A stretch of DNA of 22,916 nt from a bacterium (GTDB lineage: Bacteria > ARS69). Positions within the stretch are counted from its first letter, which is position 1, and each line of letters begins with the position of its first letter. The notes beneath the pieces are model-generated. The model was not told where the DNA came from. It was given only the letters and a program-made list of their open reading frames with translations, and searched no databases. The DNA lies in contig JALGZR010000115.1 in the NCBI GenBank assembly GCA_025774805.1, positions 1 through 22,916 on the forward strand. The letters are read 5' to 3'. Shown here piece after piece: positions 8,756 through 17,333 of this stretch. Position numbers and translations under genes: made by a program.

Positions 8756-9628
8756 ATGAGGATCGTACGCTGGTCGGAGATCGGCTCCGAGGACATCCGG
8801 TTCGGGCTCTGGATCGACGACACGATCGCCGACGCCGGGCCGGCCGAGGAGCTGGGTCTTCCTGCCGGCGCCGGTGCGGAGGCCGTCCTCGCGGGGGGCA
8901 CGAACGCTCTGATGGAGCTCGAGGGCCGCGCGGTCACGAGGACCCGGCGTCCCCGGTCCGGGGTGCGGCTGCACGCACCCGTCGCCCGGCCGTCGAAGAT
9001 CGTCTGCCTCGGCCTGAACTACCGGGAGCACGCGACGGAGCAGGACCGGGAGCCGCCCGAGGAGCCGATGATCTTCCTCAAGCCTCCGTCCGCGATCATC
9101 GGCCCCGGGGACGACATCGTGATCCCCTCGTTCTGCCACCACGTGGATCCGGAGGTGGAGCTCGCCATCGTCATCGGGAAGCGGGTCAAGGGGGCCACCG
9201 CGGCGAAGGCCCGACGGAGCGTCGCGGGGTACACGATCCTCAACGACGTCTCGGAACGGAAGCTTCAAAAGCGGGACGTCCAGTACTCCCGGGCGAAGGG
9301 CATCGACACGTTCTGTCCTCTCGGCCCCGCCCTTGTCACCACGGATGAGGTCGACGCCGGGGATCTCGCCATCCGCCTTGCGGTGGACGGAGACGTGAGG
9401 CAGGATGCGCGGACCTCGCAGATGATCCGCGGCGTCGGCGAGATCGTAGAGTTCGTCACCCGCACGATGACCCTCGAGCCGGGAGACGTGATCGCGACCG
9501 GAACGCCCTCCGGGGTCGGGGTCTACCGCGACCCGAAGGTGTTCCTCGAAGAGGGTCAGACGGTCCGCTGCGAGATCGAGGGGATCGGGACATTGGAGAA
9601 CCGCGTGGTCCGGGAGGCGAAAGCATGA
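8756..9628 (+). CDS. Fumarylacetoacetate hydrolase-family protein (acylpyruvase/decarboxylase type)
   Basis: A 290-residue FAH-fold enzyme. This family cleaves C-C bonds in, or decarboxylates, beta-dicarbonyl or oxo-acid substrates using a divalent metal. Visible motifs are [10 protein letters not shown] (84-93), I-F-L-K-P-P-S-A, the metal-ligand segment D-P-E-V-E-L (131-136; Glu133 and Glu135), G-Y-T-I-L-N-D-V-S (158-166; Asp164) and the C-terminal G-T-P-S-G-V-G. An extra N-terminal region of about 75 residues is typical of the longer bacterial members. Its stop overlaps the start of the carboxyltransferase gene (ATGA), so it heads the propionyl-CoA carboxylase operon. The exact substrate is unknown; oxaloacetate decarboxylase or acylpyruvate hydrolase activity are reasonable guesses. 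Confidence 0.9.
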   Translation: MRIVRWSEIGSEDIRFGLWIDDTIADAGPAEELGLPAGAGAEAVLAGGTNALMELEGRAVTRTRRPRSGVRLHAPVARPSKIVCLGLNYREHATEQDREPPEEPMIFLKPPSAIIGPGDDIVIPSFCHHVDPEVELAIVIGKRVKGATAAKARRSVAGYTILNDVSERKLQKRDVQYSRAKGIDTFCPLGPALVTTDEVDAGDLAIRLAVDGDVRQDARTSQMIRGVGEIVEFVTRTMTLEPGDVIATGTPSGVGVYRDPKVFLEEGQTVRCEIEGIGTLENRVVREAKA

Positions 9629-11175
9629 CGCGCATCGACCGACTGGAGGAGCTCAAGCGGCGGCGTGAGGAGGCATTCCTCGCCGGCGGGCGCGAGCGCA
9701 TCGACAAGGTCCACGAGGCGGGCAAGCTCCTGGCCCGCGAGCGCGTCGAGCTGCTCCTCGACCGCGGCTCCTTCGAGGAGCTCGGCTTCTTCGTGACCCA
9801 CCGGATCACGGAGTTCGGCATGGGCGAACGAAAGATCGTCGGCGACGGGGTGGTCTCGGGGCTCGGACGCATCGACGGCCGACCGGTCTGCATGTTTGCC
9901 CAGGATTTCACCGTGTTCGGCGGCACGATGTCCGAGTCGAACGCGAAGAAGATCTGCCAGATCATGGACATCGCCGTGGAGACCGGAGTTCCGGTCATCG
10001 GGCTCAACGACTCCGGCGGTGCCCGCATCCAGGAGGGCGTGCTGAGCCTGGGCGGTTACGCCGACATCTTCCTGCGAAACACGCTGGCCTCGGGCGTCGT
10101 GCCCCAGATCTCCGCCATCCTCGGTCCGTGCGCGGGAGGCGCCGTCTACTCCCCCGCCATCACCGACTTCATCGTGATGACCGAGGGCACGAGCCACATG
10201 TTCATCACCGGCCCCGATGTCATCAAGGCGGTGACGAACGAGGAGGTCACGTTCGAGGAGCTCGGGGGCGCGAAGACCCACGCCTCCAAGAGCGGGGTGG
10301 CTCACCTGCGCGCTCCTTCCGAGCGCGACACGCTGGCGCTCGTCCGCCGGCTCCTCTCGTTCCTGCCCTCGAACAACACCGAGGATCCCCCGGCGATTCC
10401 CTGCGACGATCCCCCCGATCGAGAGGAGAAGTCCCTCGAAGGTGTCGTGCCCGACGAGGCGAACAAGCCCTACGACATGCGGGACGCGATCCTCCCCATC
10501 CTCGACGGAGGCGACTTCCTCGAGATCCAGCCGGAGTATGCGCGCAACATCCTGGTCGGCTTCGGGCGCCTGAACGGGCGCGTCGTGGGGCTCGTGGCGA
10601 ACCAGCCGAAGCACCTCGCCGGGGTGCTCGACATCGACGCCTCCATCAAGGGCGCGCGCTTCATCCGCTTCTGCGACGCGTTCAACATCCCGATCGTGAC
10701 GTTCGAGGACGTGCCCGGCTTCCTGCCCGGCACCGCGCAGGAGTGGGGAGGCATCATCAAGCACGGCGCGAAGCTGCTCTTCGCCTACGCCGAGGCCACG
10801 GTGCCGAAGCTCACCGTGATCACGCGCAAGGCCTACGGCGGCGCCTACGACGTCATGTCGTCGAAGCACGTCCGCGGCGACTACAATGTCGCCTGGCCCA
10901 CGGGGGAGCTCGCGGTCATGGGAGCGGCGGGCGCCGTGCGGATCATCCATCGCCGGGCGATCAAATCGGCCGACGATCCCGCCGCCGAGGAGAAGCGGCT
11001 CGTCGACGAGTACAACGAGCAGTTCGCCAACCCGTACATCGCGGCGAGCTACGGATACCTCGACAACGTGATCTTGCCCTCGCAGACCCGACGGCACCTG
11101 ATCATGGCGCTCGAGTCCCTCAAGACGAAGCATCAGGCCATCCCGGCGAAGAAGCACGGGAACATTCCTCTCTAG
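9625..11175 (+). CDS. pccB: Propionyl-CoA-type carboxylase, carboxyltransferase (beta) subunit
   Basis: This 516-residue subunit transfers CO2 from carboxybiotin to an acyl-CoA. Both crotonase-like halves are present. The N-half has [12 protein letters not shown] (127-138) and the oxyanion segment [12 protein letters not shown] (167-178). The C-half has D-V-P-G-F-L-P-G (362-369), [11 protein letters not shown] and G-D-Y-N-V-A-W-P, and the protein ends in the family hallmark KKHGNIPL. Asp419 lies in the region where an Asp favours propionyl-CoA in characterised actinobacterial subunits; alignment by eye is only suggestive. With the epimerase in the same operon, propionyl-CoA is the likely substrate. 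GGGAGG lies 8 nt before the ATG. Confidence 0.93.
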   Translation: MTRIDRLEELKRRREEAFLAGGRERIDKVHEAGKLLARERVELLLDRGSFEELGFFVTHRITEFGMGERKIVGDGVVSGLGRIDGRPVCMFAQDFTVFGGTMSESNAKKICQIMDIAVETGVPVIGLNDSGGARIQEGVLSLGGYADIFLRNTLASGVVPQISAILGPCAGGAVYSPAITDFIVMTEGTSHMFITGPDVIKAVTNEEVTFEELGGAKTHASKSGVAHLRAPSERDTLALVRRLLSFLPSNNTEDPPAIPCDDPPDREEKSLEGVVPDEANKPYDMRDAILPILDGGDFLEIQPEYARNILVGFGRLNGRVVGLVANQPKHLAGVLDIDASIKGARFIRFCDAFNIPIVTFEDVPGFLPGTAQEWGGIIKHGAKLLFAYAEATVPKLTVITRKAYGGAYDVMSSKHVRGDYNVAWPTGELAVMGAAGAVRIIHRRAIKSADDPAAEEKRLVDEYNEQFANPYIAASYGYLDNVILPSQTRRHLIMALESLKTKHQAIPAKKHGNIPL

Positions 11176-11194
11176 CTCGGACGAGGAGGTCGAC

Positions 11195-12755
11195 ATGTTC
11201 CGCAAGGTGTTGATCGCCAACCGGGGGGAGATCGCGGTCCGGGTGATCCGAGCCCTCCGCGAGATGCGGATCCCCTCGTGCGCCGTCTACTCGGAAGTCG
11301 ATCGCAACGCCTTGCACGTGCTCCTCGCCGACGAGGCGGTGGCGATCGGTCCCGCCCCGGCGACCGAGAGCTACCTCGCGCAGGAAAAGATCCTCGGCGC
11401 GGCGCGCGAGGTCGGCGCGGAGGCCATTCACCCCGGGTACGGCTTCCTCGCCGAGAACGCGGAGTTCTCCGCGGCGTGCGAGGAGGCGGGGATCGCGTTC
11501 GTGGGGCCGCCGCCGTCGGCGATCATTTCGATGGGCGACAAGGCGGAGGCGAAGCTGAAGGTCGGGCAGGCGGGGGTTCCGGTCGTCCCCGGCAGCCTCG
11601 AGCCGGTCTCGGACGCCGAGGCCCGCGAGATGGCGAAGGAGATCGGATTCCCGGTGCTGCTGAAGGCGGCGAAGGGAGGCGGCGGTAAGGGGATGCGCGC
11701 CGTGCACCGCGAGTCGGACCTCGACGCGGCCCTCCGCCTGACGCGCGGGGAGGCGGAGTCCTCGTTCGGCAGCGGAGACCTCCTCGTGGAGAAGCTCGTC
11801 GAGCGGCCCCGCCACGTCGAGGCGCAGATCCTCGCCGATCGCCACGGGCGGACCGTGTTCGTCGGGGAGCGCGAGTGCTCGATCCAGCGCCGCCACCAGA
11901 AGGTCATCGAAGAGGCGCCGAGTCCCACGCTCGGAGCGGACCGTCGGGCCGAGTTCGGAGAGGTGGCCGTGAAGGCGGCCGAGTCCGTCGACTACGTCAA
12001 CGCGGGCACGGTCGAGTTCCTTCTCGCCCCGGACGGCTCCTACTACTTCCTGGAGATGAACACCCGCCTCCAGGTCGAGCACCCCGTCACCGAGGAGACG
12101 ACGGGCATTGATCTCGTGAAGGAGCAGATCAAGATCGCCGCCGGCGAGCACCTCACGCTGCGCGATCGGATCGATCCGCGCGGACACGCGATCGAGTGCC
12201 GGATCTACGCGGAGGATCCGACGAAGGGCTTTCTCCCGTCGGTCGGGCGGATCCAGTTCCTCCGGCCCCCGGACGGTGGTCGGGCGGATCCAGTTCCTCC
12301 GGCCCCCGGACGGTCCCGGCATTCGCCACGACTGCGGGGTCTACGAGGGCTTCCAGGTCCCGATCCACTACGATCCGATGCTCGCCAAGCTCATCACGCG
12401 GGGAGCGAACCGGACCGAGGCCACGATCCGGATGCAGTCGGCGCTGATCGAGTACCGCATCGAGGGACCGACGACGAACATCCCCTTCCTGAGATGGATC
12501 CTGGCTCACCCCGACTTCATCGAGAACCGGGTCGACACGCGATGGCTCGAGGAGGTGCAGGAGGGCTACGAGCCGATCGGAATCGGTCAGGGACGACGGG
12601 AGGACGTGGCGGCCGTCGCGGCCGCGATTCATATCCACCGGACCACCTCCGAGGCCAGCCGGACCGGGGCGGACGGCCGAGGGGAGGCGGACGGTCTCTC
12701 TCCGTGGGTTCGCGTGGGCAGGGCCCGGCGCTTTGGACTCCGGGGGCGAGCATGA
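11195..12755 (+). CDS. Acyl-CoA (propionyl-CoA-type) carboxylase, biotin carboxylase subunit; frame broken by a 37-bp duplication
   Basis: Biotin carboxylase loads CO2 onto biotin using ATP and bicarbonate. The N-terminus MFRKVLIANRGEIAVRVIRA, H-P-G-Y-G-F-L-A-E-N (79-88), ATP-grasp loop K-G-G-G-G-K-G-M (160-167) and E-M-N-T-R-L-Q-V-E-H-P-V-T (287-299) are all canonical. At codon 349-361 an exact 37-bp tandem duplication (12241-12314) shifts the frame. The proper C-terminal domain (starting P-G-I-R-H-D-C-G-V-Y-E-G-F) continues in the +1 frame to the stop at 12753-12755. Removing one copy gives a normal protein of about 507 aa. As printed, the original frame stays open by chance through about 160 nonsense residues and joins the biotin carrier in frame, so an automated caller will report a false fusion ending at 13285. 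GAGGAGG precedes the start. Confidence 0.9.
12241..12314 (+). repeat. Exact 37-bp tandem duplication inside the biotin carboxylase gene
   Basis: Copy 1 (12241-12277) and copy 2 (12278-12314) are identical, beginning GGTCGGGCGGATCCAGTTCC and ending GGACGGT, with no spacer. The flanks differ at once on both sides (C versus T before, G versus C after). The length is not a multiple of three, so it causes the frameshift. Confidence 0.97.
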
Positions 12756-13285
12756 GCACCGCCAAGCCGGCCGTCCGGTACTTCGTGCAGCTCAAGGGGC
12801 GCGAGCGCGAAGTGGAGCTGGTCGAGACCGATGGCGGGCTCGAAGTCCGTCTCGACGGGGAGGCGGTGACCGCCGATCTCCAGCGGATCCACTCGACCTC
12901 GCTCCACTCCCTGCTCTTCGAGGGATTCAGCCGGGAGATGATCCTCGAGCGCGAGGGGGAGAACGTCTGGGTCTCCCTCGACGGCGAGCGGATGCAGGCC
13001 CGCGTGCAGGACGAGGTGACGCGCGCCCTCTCGGCGATCGGCGGAGACGCCCCCGTCGGTCCCGCCGAGATCCGCGCCCCGATGCCGGGCATCGTCGTCG
13101 AGATCCCGGTCTCCCCGGGAGACGAGATCGCCGTCGGTCAGCCGGTGATCGTCGTCGAGGCGATGAAGATGCAGAACGAGCTGACGGCCGAGTCGAGCGG
13201 TGTCGTCGATCGTATTCTCGTCCGGCCCGGCGACACCGTGGACGGGGACGACGTCCTCGTCGTCCTCAAGCCGCCGGAGTCCTGA
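12752..13285 (+). CDS. Biotin carboxyl carrier (biotin/lipoyl attachment) protein of the acyl-CoA carboxylase
   Basis: A 177-residue biotin carrier. The last 70 residues form a biotinyl domain with the attachment motif V-E-A-M-K-M-Q-N; Lys139 is the biotinylation site. It begins after the P-A-E-I-R-A-P-M-P-G segment typical of these domains. The first ~95 residues are a beta-rich region probably corresponding to the subunit-contact domain seen in fused PCC alpha chains. In many bacteria this part is fused to biotin carboxylase; here it has its own ATG at 12752 overlapping the biotin carboxylase stop (ATGA), with a GGGGG run upstream. It likely depends on translational coupling, which the frameshift upstream could disturb. 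Confidence 0.88.
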   Translation: MSTAKPAVRYFVQLKGREREVELVETDGGLEVRLDGEAVTADLQRIHSTSLHSLLFEGFSREMILEREGENVWVSLDGERMQARVQDEVTRALSAIGGDAPVGPAEIRAPMPGIVVEIPVSPGDEIAVGQPVIVVEAMKMQNELTAESSGVVDRILVRPGDTVDGDDVLVVLKPPES

Positions 13286-13290
13286 GAGCG

Positions 13291-13713
13291 ATGGACTCCC
13301 GCTACCTGGGGATCGACCACTTGGGGATCGCCGTCCCCGATCTCGCGGAGATCCGGGAGGTCTTCGAGAGGCGACTCGGATTCGAGGTCACCGGGGAGGA
13401 GGTCGTTCCCGAGCAGAAGGTGCGGGTGGTCAAGGTCGCCGCCGGCGAGTCGGACCTCGAGTTCCTCGAGTCGACCGACGCGGACGGGCCCATCGCGAAG
13501 TTCCTCGCGAAACGGGGACCCGGCATCCACCACGTGGCGCTTCGCGTCCGGGATCTCGAGCGGACTCTCGGCGAGCTGGAGGCCTCGGGGGTGCGCCTCA
13601 TCGACCGCGAGCCGCGCGTCGGCGCCGGCGGCAAAAAGATCGCCTTCCTCCACCCGAAATCGACGGGCGGGATCCTGGTCGAGCTCTGTGAGGGGGAAGA
13701 CGGCGAGGAATGA
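13291..13713 (+). CDS. mce: Methylmalonyl-CoA epimerase
   Basis: A 140-residue vicinal-oxygen-chelate (glyoxalase-like) protein that interconverts (S)- and (R)-methylmalonyl-CoA, linking propionyl-CoA carboxylase to methylmalonyl-CoA mutase. Metal-binding candidates are His10 in I-D-H-L-G-I-A-V, one of His80/His81 in G-I-H-H-V-A-L-R-V and Glu131 in L-V-E-L-C. The P-G-I-H-H-V-A-L and G-x-K-I-A-F-L-H-P-K segments are characteristic of the family. It starts 5 nt after the biotin carrier stop with only a weak ribosome site (GAGAG), suggesting coupled translation. The mutase is not in the window. Confidence 0.92.
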   Translation: MDSRYLGIDHLGIAVPDLAEIREVFERRLGFEVTGEEVVPEQKVRVVKVAAGESDLEFLESTDADGPIAKFLAKRGPGIHHVALRVRDLERTLGELEASGVRLIDREPRVGAGGKKIAFLHPKSTGGILVELCEGEDGEE

Positions 13714-13722
13714 TCCCCCTCA
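13689..13722. terminator. Inverted repeat spanning two convergent gene ends (possible bidirectional terminator)
   Basis: TGAGGGGGA (13689-13697) pairs perfectly with TCCCCCTCA (13714-13722) around a 16-nt loop. It covers the stop codons of both the epimerase (plus) and the M64 lipoprotein (minus), which are only 6 nt apart. There is no T-tract on either side, so termination by this hairpin alone is uncertain. Confidence 0.4.
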
Positions 13723-15594
13723 GTTCGAAAAGATCGGCGGGTTCCGGATGGTCTTGGCCAGGGTGTCCTGACACACCTCGCAGAACGGATACTTGATGCC
13801 GCGCATCTTGCACCGGGAGGACGCCCGGAAGAACGGAGCACCCTGCGGGTCATTCAACGGGTCGCAGCCGGCGAGCTCGACCGACTCGACGAAGCCGCAC
13901 CCCCAGTAAGCCCCGAGCATGATCCAGTTTCCGTTCACATCGTCGTCCCACGAGTTGTGGTCGTCGTTGCAGGAGGTGTCCAATCTCCGATGAACCGGGA
14001 AGCCGCTGTCGGCCACGATCGTCTGCCACCAGACGTCACCTGCGTCCACCTGGGCCAGCGTGGCCATGTTCGGGTAGGTGCTCTCCCCGTCCCACTCTCC
14101 CCATCCGATGTATTCGTCCATCAGACGGGCCAGCGCGTGACCGAGCTCGTGCACGGCGATGTGGGCGAACACAGAGTCCTTCATGACCGGGGAGAGCGTG
14201 GTTCCGAGACCCAAACCGCAGGTCGGGTAGTAGACGTCGGGAGGAATCCCAACGTAACAGATTCGGCGGGACTCGTCCGAGTCGGTCCGGGCCGCCTGGT
14301 GCACGCAGTTCGCGATCATCACGTGGGCGTGGGCCCCTTCCGGGCCCAGGGACTCTGCGGCCGCCTCGTGCACTCTCCAGATGTCACCGTCCTCCATACC
14401 GAGAAACGAGGGCCAGGCCACGGGCTGGCCTTCGGCTCGGGCCTCGGCGGCCTGGGCGGCGGCGGCATCACACGTCATCGGGGTGTCGGGCTGGTAGCAC
14501 TTGCGGACCCGGTAGTGGGTCGGGACTTGAGTGCTGTCGTCCTCGCAGTAGGTGATCCCCGACGTCTGAGACACCGCCCGCACCCGGAGGATCCGGATGC
14601 TGTCGGCCAGGGTCGCGAACGGCTCGACGTTGAGAAGCGTGTCGACGAGGGCCTGCGAGTAGTGGAAGAACGTCGCACTGTCCGCGGCCGAGGCATCGAA
14701 GCCGTCGCCGTGGATGACGATGGTCAGGGGCGACCCGGCGGGTGAGGAATGGGGCTCGTCGACCGTCACGATCCCGACGGGTCGGTCGAACAGCTCTCTC
14801 AAACGGAACTCCAGGAGAGGGTGGAGGCGGACCTTCTCCAGCAGATCGAGGGGATCCTCGATCCCGAACGGAGGACCGAGATCCAGGTGATCCGGGAAAC
14901 CGTCGGGTAGCGGACTCGGTCCGGGTTCGGGCCCCGGCGTGGGCATGAAGGCGATCCCCCCGGTGTAACGCACCCCGAGCCAACGCTTGGACGGCGTCTC
15001 CGGGGGCCCGGCCGGCGGAGAGATCGGTCCGCGGATGGCGTGAAACCCTTGGAACGGTCCCGTGGGCCGTTCCGGATCGAACGGCCCGCTGTCCGCATCG
15101 GGAACCCGAACGTGGAAGAACGCGAGAAACGCGGCTTCGCGCAGTACCGGAAGATCGAACACGAAGCGCTTGATCTCCGGAATCCGTGTCGATCCGTGGA
15201 GCCCCGTACCGACGTTGTCGAAGAAGACCGTCATCCGCTTCGACCGGGCGCGGGACAGAAGGGCCGCACCCTCTCGATCGTAGAGAACCGCCGCGATCCC
15301 GTCGCTGCCCCGGGGATCGCCCGGCGGTGGGAGCGCGGGGCCCAGGACGTGACCCGGTCTCTCATCCCGTTTTCCGGAGCGCATCCAGACCTGGCGGATG
15401 TGGAATCCCTCGGGATCCTCCTCCACCGAAACCAGGACCCGCGGGAAGGGCGTCACGGGAGGCTTCGGGGGGACGGCACGAGCGGGGACCCGCTCCTCTC
15501 CGCAGCCCGCCACGAGAAGCGCGAGAACGAAGAGCAGCCCCGACGCGGCGGAGACTCCGGATCGACGGAACGGCCGAGCATCGACGAATCTCAT
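13720..15594 (-). CDS. Lipoprotein zinc metallopeptidase, M64 (IgA peptidase) family-like
   Basis: A 624-residue predicted lipoprotein. The signal ends with lipobox L-V-A-G-C (Cys31). Residues ~45-270 are a divergent N-terminal domain, followed by an M64-like peptidase domain. That domain opens with I-V-I-H-G-D-G-F-D (292-300), continues with a helix ending E-P-F-A-T-L-A-D and an S-x-T-S-G-I segment, and carries the zinc motif V-H-E-L-G-H-A-L-A-R-L-M-D-E-Y (481-495; His482, Glu483, His486, with Asp493/Glu494 conserved in M64). It closes with the family's C-K-M-R...F-C-E-V-C tail (595-608). Catalytic residues look intact. The ATG has AAAGGA at proper spacing and lies 26 nt after the radical SAM gene, so co-transcription is likely. 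It could mature or degrade the peptides encoded upstream, or have an independent role. Confidence 0.8.
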   Translation of the reverse strand: MRFVDARPFRRSGVSAASGLLFVLALLVAGCGEERVPARAVPPKPPVTPFPRVLVSVEEDPEGFHIRQVWMRSGKRDERPGHVLGPALPPPGDPRGSDGIAAVLYDREGAALLSRARSKRMTVFFDNVGTGLHGSTRIPEIKRFVFDLPVLREAAFLAFFHVRVPDADSGPFDPERPTGPFQGFHAIRGPISPPAGPPETPSKRWLGVRYTGGIAFMPTPGPEPGPSPLPDGFPDHLDLGPPFGIEDPLDLLEKVRLHPLLEFRLRELFDRPVGIVTVDEPHSSPAGSPLTIVIHGDGFDASAADSATFFHYSQALVDTLLNVEPFATLADSIRILRVRAVSQTSGITYCEDDSTQVPTHYRVRKCYQPDTPMTCDAAAAQAAEARAEGQPVAWPSFLGMEDGDIWRVHEAAAESLGPEGAHAHVMIANCVHQAARTDSDESRRICYVGIPPDVYYPTCGLGLGTTLSPVMKDSVFAHIAVHELGHALARLMDEYIGWGEWDGESTYPNMATLAQVDAGDVWWQTIVADSGFPVHRRLDTSCNDDHNSWDDDVNGNWIMLGAYWGCGFVESVELAGCDPLNDPQGAPFFRASSRCKMRGIKYPFCEVCQDTLAKTIRNPPIFSN

Positions 15595-15620
15595 GTCCCG
15601 GTCCTTTCTCGGTAGAGGCT

Positions 15621-16847
15621 CTACGGCTCACCCTCGGGGCTCTCCGGGTCCTTCTCGACGACGGTGAGAACCGGAATCGGCAGGGGAAGCGGCGACGGAC
15701 GCGTCAGGGTTCCGATCTCCCGGGCGAGGAGATCGCTGTGCTCGAGGGCGGCGAGATTGAAGGCGCAAACGAAGTCCGGAACCCGCCGCGGGTCGTCGTT
15801 GTTCGGGAGGTGCCCGATCGCGACCGGGCAGAATCGGCATCGCGAAAGATAGACGCAGTCCCGGCAGGCTCCGTAGGACGAGTACTTCTCCTCCTTGCGC
15901 GAGAAGAGCTCCTCCCGTGCGGTCGCCTCGTGCAGGCGCGCGCTCCTCTCCTCCAGCTCCGGCGCCCCGATCGAGCCGAGGGAGAGCGGCGCCGTCCGGT
16001 CCCGGAGCATCGCAGGCGAGAAGTGCTGGTAGCTGCCCGCGAGGGCGACGCACCGCACGACGCGGCCGTCCACGTCCACGGCGATCCGTCCGGACCGCCC
16101 GACGCCGCACATCGGGATCTCCGACCGGGGTCTCTCCCGGGGAGGGCGGTCGGGAAAGAGCGGACCGAACGGAACGCGTCCGGTTCTCCGGTAGTGATCC
16201 CTCAACCGAGGCACGACTCGCCCCATCTGCCCCCGGAGAGGCTCGAGCCAATCCTCGTCCCAGCCGGGGGCCGGAGTGATGCACGGCCCCGTCCGGATGT
16301 CGGCGACGTCATTGCGCAGGAAGTACTCGACGGTCTCCGCCAAGTGCGGGACCGAGCGGGGCAAGAGCGTCGTCGCGATCTCGAGATGGGAGTGATACCA
16401 GTCGGGATGGCGCTCCCGAATGTCGTCGAGAAGGGCGTCGAGCGCGTCGAAGGTCCCGGGAGCGCGCTCGTCCTGCAGGACCGGCAATCCGTCGAGGCTC
16501 AGTCGCAGATGGAAGCCGTGGTCGATCAGGTAGTCCAGAACGGAGCGTTCGAGCAGGGTCCCGTTCGTGGCCAGCGAGAGGACGAGGTCCTGTCCCGGGC
16601 GGCGGAGAGACTCCGCCCGGGCGACGGCGGCCCGGAGACTCTCGAGCTCGAGGAGCGGCTCCCCTCCGTAGAAGTGAATGGACACCCGCAGAAAGGGCGA
16701 CGCCATCACCCGATCCACGGCCGTCTCGAGAGTCTCCCGAGACATCCGTCCCGGTCCCTTGTCATCCTGATAGCAATAGGCGCACCGGAGGTTGCATTGC
16801 TTCGTGAGAACGACGGTGAGGCTTTCGATCCCGGAGGGGACGGCCAT
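15621..16847 (-). CDS. Radical SAM/SPASM domain enzyme, candidate peptide maturase
   Basis: A 408-residue enzyme. The radical SAM cluster motif C-N-L-R-C-A-Y-C uses Cys18, Cys22 and Cys25, followed by Y-G-G-E-P-L-L (SAM-binding GGEP) near residues 60-66 and A-T-N-G-T-L-L. A SPASM domain in the C-terminal third has Cys247 and Cys266 (C-x18-C), then C-x2-C-x5-C-x2-C at Cys328/331/337/340, and Cys361, enough for two auxiliary Fe-S clusters. SPASM enzymes typically modify ribosomal peptides (thioether, C-C or epimer links) or activate sulfatases. No sulfatase is nearby, but two small peptides sit directly upstream, so a RiPP maturase role is favoured. The ATG at 16847 has GGAGG 7 nt upstream; the open frame extends further upstream in unsupported sequence. 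No RRE-like fused domain is visible at the N-terminus. Confidence 0.88.
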   Translation of the reverse strand: MAVPSGIESLTVVLTKQCNLRCAYCYQDDKGPGRMSRETLETAVDRVMASPFLRVSIHFYGGEPLLELESLRAAVARAESLRRPGQDLVLSLATNGTLLERSVLDYLIDHGFHLRLSLDGLPVLQDERAPGTFDALDALLDDIRERHPDWYHSHLEIATTLLPRSVPHLAETVEYFLRNDVADIRTGPCITPAPGWDEDWLEPLRGQMGRVVPRLRDHYRRTGRVPFGPLFPDRPPRERPRSEIPMCGVGRSGRIAVDVDGRVVRCVALAGSYQHFSPAMLRDRTAPLSLGSIGAPELEERSARLHEATAREELFSRKEEKYSSYGACRDCVYLSRCRFCPVAIGHLPNNDDPRRVPDFVCAFNLAALEHSDLLAREIGTLTRPSPLPLPIPVLTVVEKDPESPEGEP

Positions 16848-16926
16848 GGTTTCCCTCCCGAGCACCGGTGCGGACGCCGGGCGCCGCCCCCCGGGGATCG
16901 AGGGGACCGCCCGCCGGGAAGAGCGA

Positions 16927-17151
16927 TCAGGGAGAGCAGTCGCCGGGGTTGAGAGGTGCCGGGTCCGTGCCGTTCGTGATGCTCTGCACGAGATCCAGCA
17001 GCTTGTCCACCGTGGTGTTTTCGTAAACGATCTCCGCATCCCGGGGTTGGGGGCAGGAGATCTGCATCAGCTTCTCGGCGTACTCCTTGAGCTTCGTGGC
17101 GGCGTCACAGAGCTCGCCGGCGGTGACCTTGCTCTCCGAGGGACTGACCAT
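16927..17151 (-). CDS. Small peptide A (74 aa), candidate RiPP precursor with PLNPGDC C-terminus
   Basis: A 74-residue protein unrecognised in any family I know. It has an amphipathic helical first half (T-A-G-E-L-C-D-A-A-T-K-L-K-E-Y), a middle N-T-T-V-D-K-L-L-D-L segment (45-54) and the C-terminal A-P-L-N-P-G-D-C-S-P (65-74). Cysteines are at 15, 33 and 72. It is clearly paralogous to peptide B encoded 183 nt upstream: the same order of helix, N-[TS]-T-V segment and PLNPG-x-C end. The ATG at 17151 has AGAGG 7 nt upstream; a TTG directly before it is less likely. The rSAM gene starts 79 nt downstream on the same strand. Precursor function is inferred from size, paired copies and context. Confidence 0.75.
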   Translation of the reverse strand: MVSPSESKVTAGELCDAATKLKEYAEKLMQISCPQPRDAEIVYENTTVDKLLDLVQSITNGTDPAPLNPGDCSP

Positions 17152-17283
17152 CAATGCACCTCTCTTTTTCGGTACGTGAACGGATTCGAAACGGCGCCCT
17201 CACGGACTCGTTCCTCTCGGCAGGTGCCTTCACTCGAGGCGGGCCCGCCGCCCTTTGACGGGCGGAAGCGCCTCGACGACGGA

Positions 17284-17315
17284 CCCGGACGCGGCGTGCC
17301 GCCGCCGCGGCCGGG
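17284..17315 (-). other. Strong GC hairpin just downstream of small peptide B
   Basis: A symmetric stem: CCCGG (17284-17288) with CCGGG (17311-17315), a 2x2 internal loop, then GCGGCG (17291-17296) with CGCCGC (17303-17308), closed by a 6-nt loop. On the minus strand it begins 18 nt after the stop of peptide B and has no U-tract. It could protect or attenuate the transcript, raising peptide B over downstream genes. The rest of the 182-nt spacer between the peptide genes shows no other feature. Confidence 0.45.
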
Positions 17316-17333
17316 CCGGGTGAGATTCGCCGG

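Noticed and set aside
7127-9268. Long minus-strand frame across the tRNA, thioesterase and DUF1579 region (about 713 codons)
   Set aside because: It crosses a clear tRNA and two better-supported genes and shows no protein family motif.
11195-13285. A natural biotin carboxylase-biotin carrier fusion protein of 696 aa
   Set aside because: Residues about 362-520 of that frame are nonsense; the true C-terminal domain is in the +1 frame after the 37-bp duplication, and the carrier has its own ATG overlapping the true stop.
15621-16847. Radical SAM gene as an anaerobic sulfatase-maturating enzyme
   Set aside because: The architecture fits the broad family, but no sulfatase is in the window and two small paralogous peptides lie directly upstream, which fits a peptide maturase better.
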